Shown here: positions 6,232 through 7,902 of the stretch, one piece after another
How the letters are laid out: each line of letters begins with the position of its first letter
Position numbering within the stretch: position 1 is the first letter of the stretch
Assembly: GCA_003132905.1 (NCBI GenBank)
Contig: PKZC01000433.1
Span: 33,609-41,510, forward strand
Direction of reading: 5' to 3'
Source of the DNA: Bryobacterales bacterium
Lineage (GTDB): Bacteria > Acidobacteriota > Terriglobia > Bryobacterales > Bryobacteraceae
DNA length: 7,902 nt
Made by a program: the position numbers and the translations under genes
Notes under the pieces: generated by a model
What the model was told of the DNA's origin: nothing
Database searches by the model: none
What the model saw: the letters and a program-made list of their open reading frames with translations, nothing else

Positions 6232-7902
6232 CTACCATGTGCCCGTGGGCTCAAATGCAAACCCGCGCGGGGCCGACCCAACCACGCCCATCTTTTCCTT
6301 TTGCTTGGCGATATACATGCGCCGGTCCGCCTCGCTCAGCAGGCGATCGGCATCCACGCCGTCTTCGGGGAACATGGAATGGCCGATACTCAACGAAATG
6401 GTTTCCTGCTCGAAGATTTCGCGGCCGGCATCGGCGGTAATCTGCTTGAGGCGCTGGATCTTTTGCTCCAGTTGGTCGGGTTGCAGGCCCGGCAGTACCA
6501 GCACAAATTCATCGCCGCCCATGCGAGCCACATAATCGTACTCCCGGCAGGACTCCTTCAGCTTCTTGGCCACCGAATGCAGCAGGCGATTGCCTTCCAG
6601 GTGCCCGTACTTGTCGTTCACCTTCTTGAAGCCGTTCATGTCGCAGACCAGCACCACCAGCGGTGAATTCAGACGCCGGCAGCGAGCCAATTCGCCATCC
6701 AGATGCAAGAACAGCGATCGGGCATTGGGCAGCCCGGTCATATAGTCGGTTGAAGCCGAGCTTTCCGCTTGCTGGAACCGCAACGCATTCTCGATGGAGA
6801 GCGCGAGCTTGGGAACGATTGCGAGCAAAATACGTAAATGGTCGTTGGTGAAGGCGTCGCGCTCGCTGTGATAGAGCGTCAACACGCTCACTGTACCGTT
6901 CAGACCGATGAGCGGAACCGCCAGTGCGCTGCGCATGGTGGTGAACTTGGTCTCGTCGTCCAGATAGCCGGGTTCCACCGATGGATTGCCGTTGATGATG
7001 GGCTTGCGCTTCTCCGCCACCCAGCCCGACAAGCCTTGGCCGAGCGGAATTTCAAGCGAAGAGAACAAGCGGAAATTCTCGCCGTTCACGTATTCGGCAC
7101 GCAGCCGGTCGTCCCGCAGTACGTAGATGGCGAGCGAATCGTAGGGGATCATGCGCTTGAGGCGCAACGCCAATAGCGAAAGCGTTTCGTTCAGGCTGAG
7201 CGAATTGCCGAGATCCTGCGCCAGTTCAAAGAGGTTCTGCACTTCCTGGCGCGCCGCGGCGATGGAGGTGAGGAAGTTTTCCGCGGGTTCGGCAGTGGCG
7301 GGACGCCCGCTGCTCTCAAAACCAGCCGCGGGCTCTAAGCCGCGTTCAATCTTGACCTCGGTGGAAAGCTTTGCCGTATCGGGTTCCTTTGAGGTGGCCA
7401 TGCTTTCCAATTCGATATAGCGGCGCTGCAACACCTCGATCACTTGCGGATCGAAGGCCTTTCCAGAGTCGGATGCCACCTTGCTCATGGCTTCGTCCAG
7501 GGGCAGCGCGCGGCGGTATTGGCGATGAGAAGCTAATGCGTCGAGAGAATCGACCGCGGCTAGTATGCGCGCCCCAATGGGAATGCTCTGTCCCCGCAGC
7601 CCGTCCGGATATCCCGTGCCATCCCAGCGCTCGTGATGCGACCGGACAATGGGAGTGACGGGGTGCGGAAAACGGACTCGCTCCAGGATTTCGGCCCCCA
7701 CGATGGGGTGAATCTTCATCTTCTCGAACTCTTCGCGGGTCAGCTTTCCCGGTTTCGAGATGATGTGCTCTGGGACCGCCAGTTTTCCGATATCGTGCAA
7801 CAGCGCGGCAGCGCGCAGAGCTTCCAACTGTGATTCGTCCAGACCCATTTCCTTGCCCACTTCCACCGCGTAGATCTGCACGCGCTGCAGATGATCGTGC
7901 GT
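6232..7902 (-). CDS. HD-GYP / GAF / GGDEF protein (cyclic di-GMP turnover), 5' end cut by window edge
   Basis: The frame is open to the window edge, and the residues before the GTG at 7881 (THDHLQR) already belong to the HD domain, so the true start lies outside. 556 codons are present. Domains, numbered from the edge: HD-GYP phosphodiesterase at about 1-160, with HDIGK (36-40), ISKPGKL (48-54), H65, HHERWDGTGYPDGL (89-102) and DSLDA (118-122), all the metal and catalytic motifs seen in active enzymes; a low-complexity linker (about 168-207); GAF at about 220-375 (GQGLSGWVAEKRKP, then SALAVPL); GGDEF at about 385-540, with DYMTGLPN, metal-site Asp421, GGDEF (462-466) and inhibitory-site R453xxD456 exactly five residues before GGDEF. 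The protein could therefore both make and break c-di-GMP, with the GAF domain as sensor. Any N-terminal sensor or membrane part is unseen. It ends 0-6 nt before the permease gene and probably heads the same operon or belongs to it. Confidence 0.94.
   Translation of the reverse strand, partial: THDHLQRVQIYAVEVGKEMGLDESQLEALRAAALLHDIGKLAVPEHIISKPGKLTREEFEKMKIHPIVGAEILERVRFPHPVTPIVRSHHERWDGTGYPDGLRGQSIPIGARILAAVDSLDALASHRQYRRALPLDEAMSKVASDSGKAFDPQVIEVLQRRYIELESMATSKEPDTAKLSTEVKIERGLEPAAGFESSGRPATAEPAENFLTSIAAARQEVQNLFELAQDLGNSLSLNETLSLLALRLKRMIPYDSLAIYVLRDDRLRAEYVNGENFRLFSSLEIPLGQGLSGWVAEKRKPIINGNPSVEPGYLDDETKFTTMRSALAVPLIGLNGTVSVLTLYHSERDAFTNDHLRILLAIVPKLALSIENALRFQQAESSASTDYMTGLPNARSLFLHLDGELARCRRLNSPLVVLVCDMNGFKKVNDKYGHLEGNRLLHSVAKKLKESCREYDYVARMGGDEFVLVLPGLQPDQLEQKIQRLKQITADAGREIFEQETISLSIGHSMFPEDGVDADRLLSEADRRMYIAKQKEKMGVVGSAPRGFAFEPTGTW

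Noticed and set aside
6199..6666. Plus-strand frame of 155 codons opposite the GGDEF domain
   Set aside because: It is antisense to intact GGDEF motifs and has no start context or domain of its own.
7861..7881. GTG at 7881 as the true start of the HD-GYP/GGDEF protein
   Set aside because: The seven codons before it up to the window edge continue the HD domain (including a His-x-x-Arg-Val pattern), so the start must lie beyond the window.

Overview
The window looks like chromosomal DNA from a GC-rich Gram-negative bacterium. The best guess is an acidobacterium of the Solibacter/Bryobacter kind. That guess rests on overall gene style, a periplasmic-type binding protein without a lipobox, the c-di-GMP enzyme architecture and the short EcoRI-rich repeat at the left edge. 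No rRNA or marker gene is present to prove it. Coding density is about 98%. I see no tRNA, rRNA, CRISPR array, insertion sequence, phage gene or attachment site, and no gap longer than 300 bases without a gene.

Left part (1-2117): a short tandem repeat at the window edge is followed by a GatB/YqeY-family gene on the minus strand (38-484). It is divergent from serA (537-2117, plus strand), which encodes a full-length D-3-phosphoglycerate dehydrogenase with a C-terminal ACT domain. Only 52 bp separate the two start codons, so both promoters must be packed into that gap or reach into the neighbouring gene. serA has no Shine-Dalgarno sequence.

Right part (2101-7902, all minus strand): one tightly packed transcription unit. 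Read in its own direction it begins with a 5'-truncated HD-GYP / GAF / GGDEF protein that carries intact motifs for both breakdown and synthesis of cyclic di-GMP. Next come two inner-membrane permease subunits (DppB-like, then DppC-like), a secreted extracellular-solute-binding protein of family 5, and a single ATPase subunit. The four transporter genes are chained by stop/start overlaps (4 nt, 1 or 7 nt, 4 nt), which implies translational coupling. The first permease starts 0-6 nt after the stop of the c-di-GMP gene. The ATPase gene runs tail-to-tail into serA with a 17-bp overlap of coding sequence.

Together the minus-strand genes form a peptide/nickel-type ABC importer, unusual in having one ATPase rather than the usual DppD+DppF pair, apparently co-transcribed with a c-di-GMP signalling enzyme. 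The remaining genes are housekeeping: serine biosynthesis and a YqeY-family protein. I found no clearly new defence or mobile system. The points most worth a second look are the c-di-GMP/transporter linkage, the HD-GYP-before-GGDEF order, and the single ATPase with a non-consensus signature motif.
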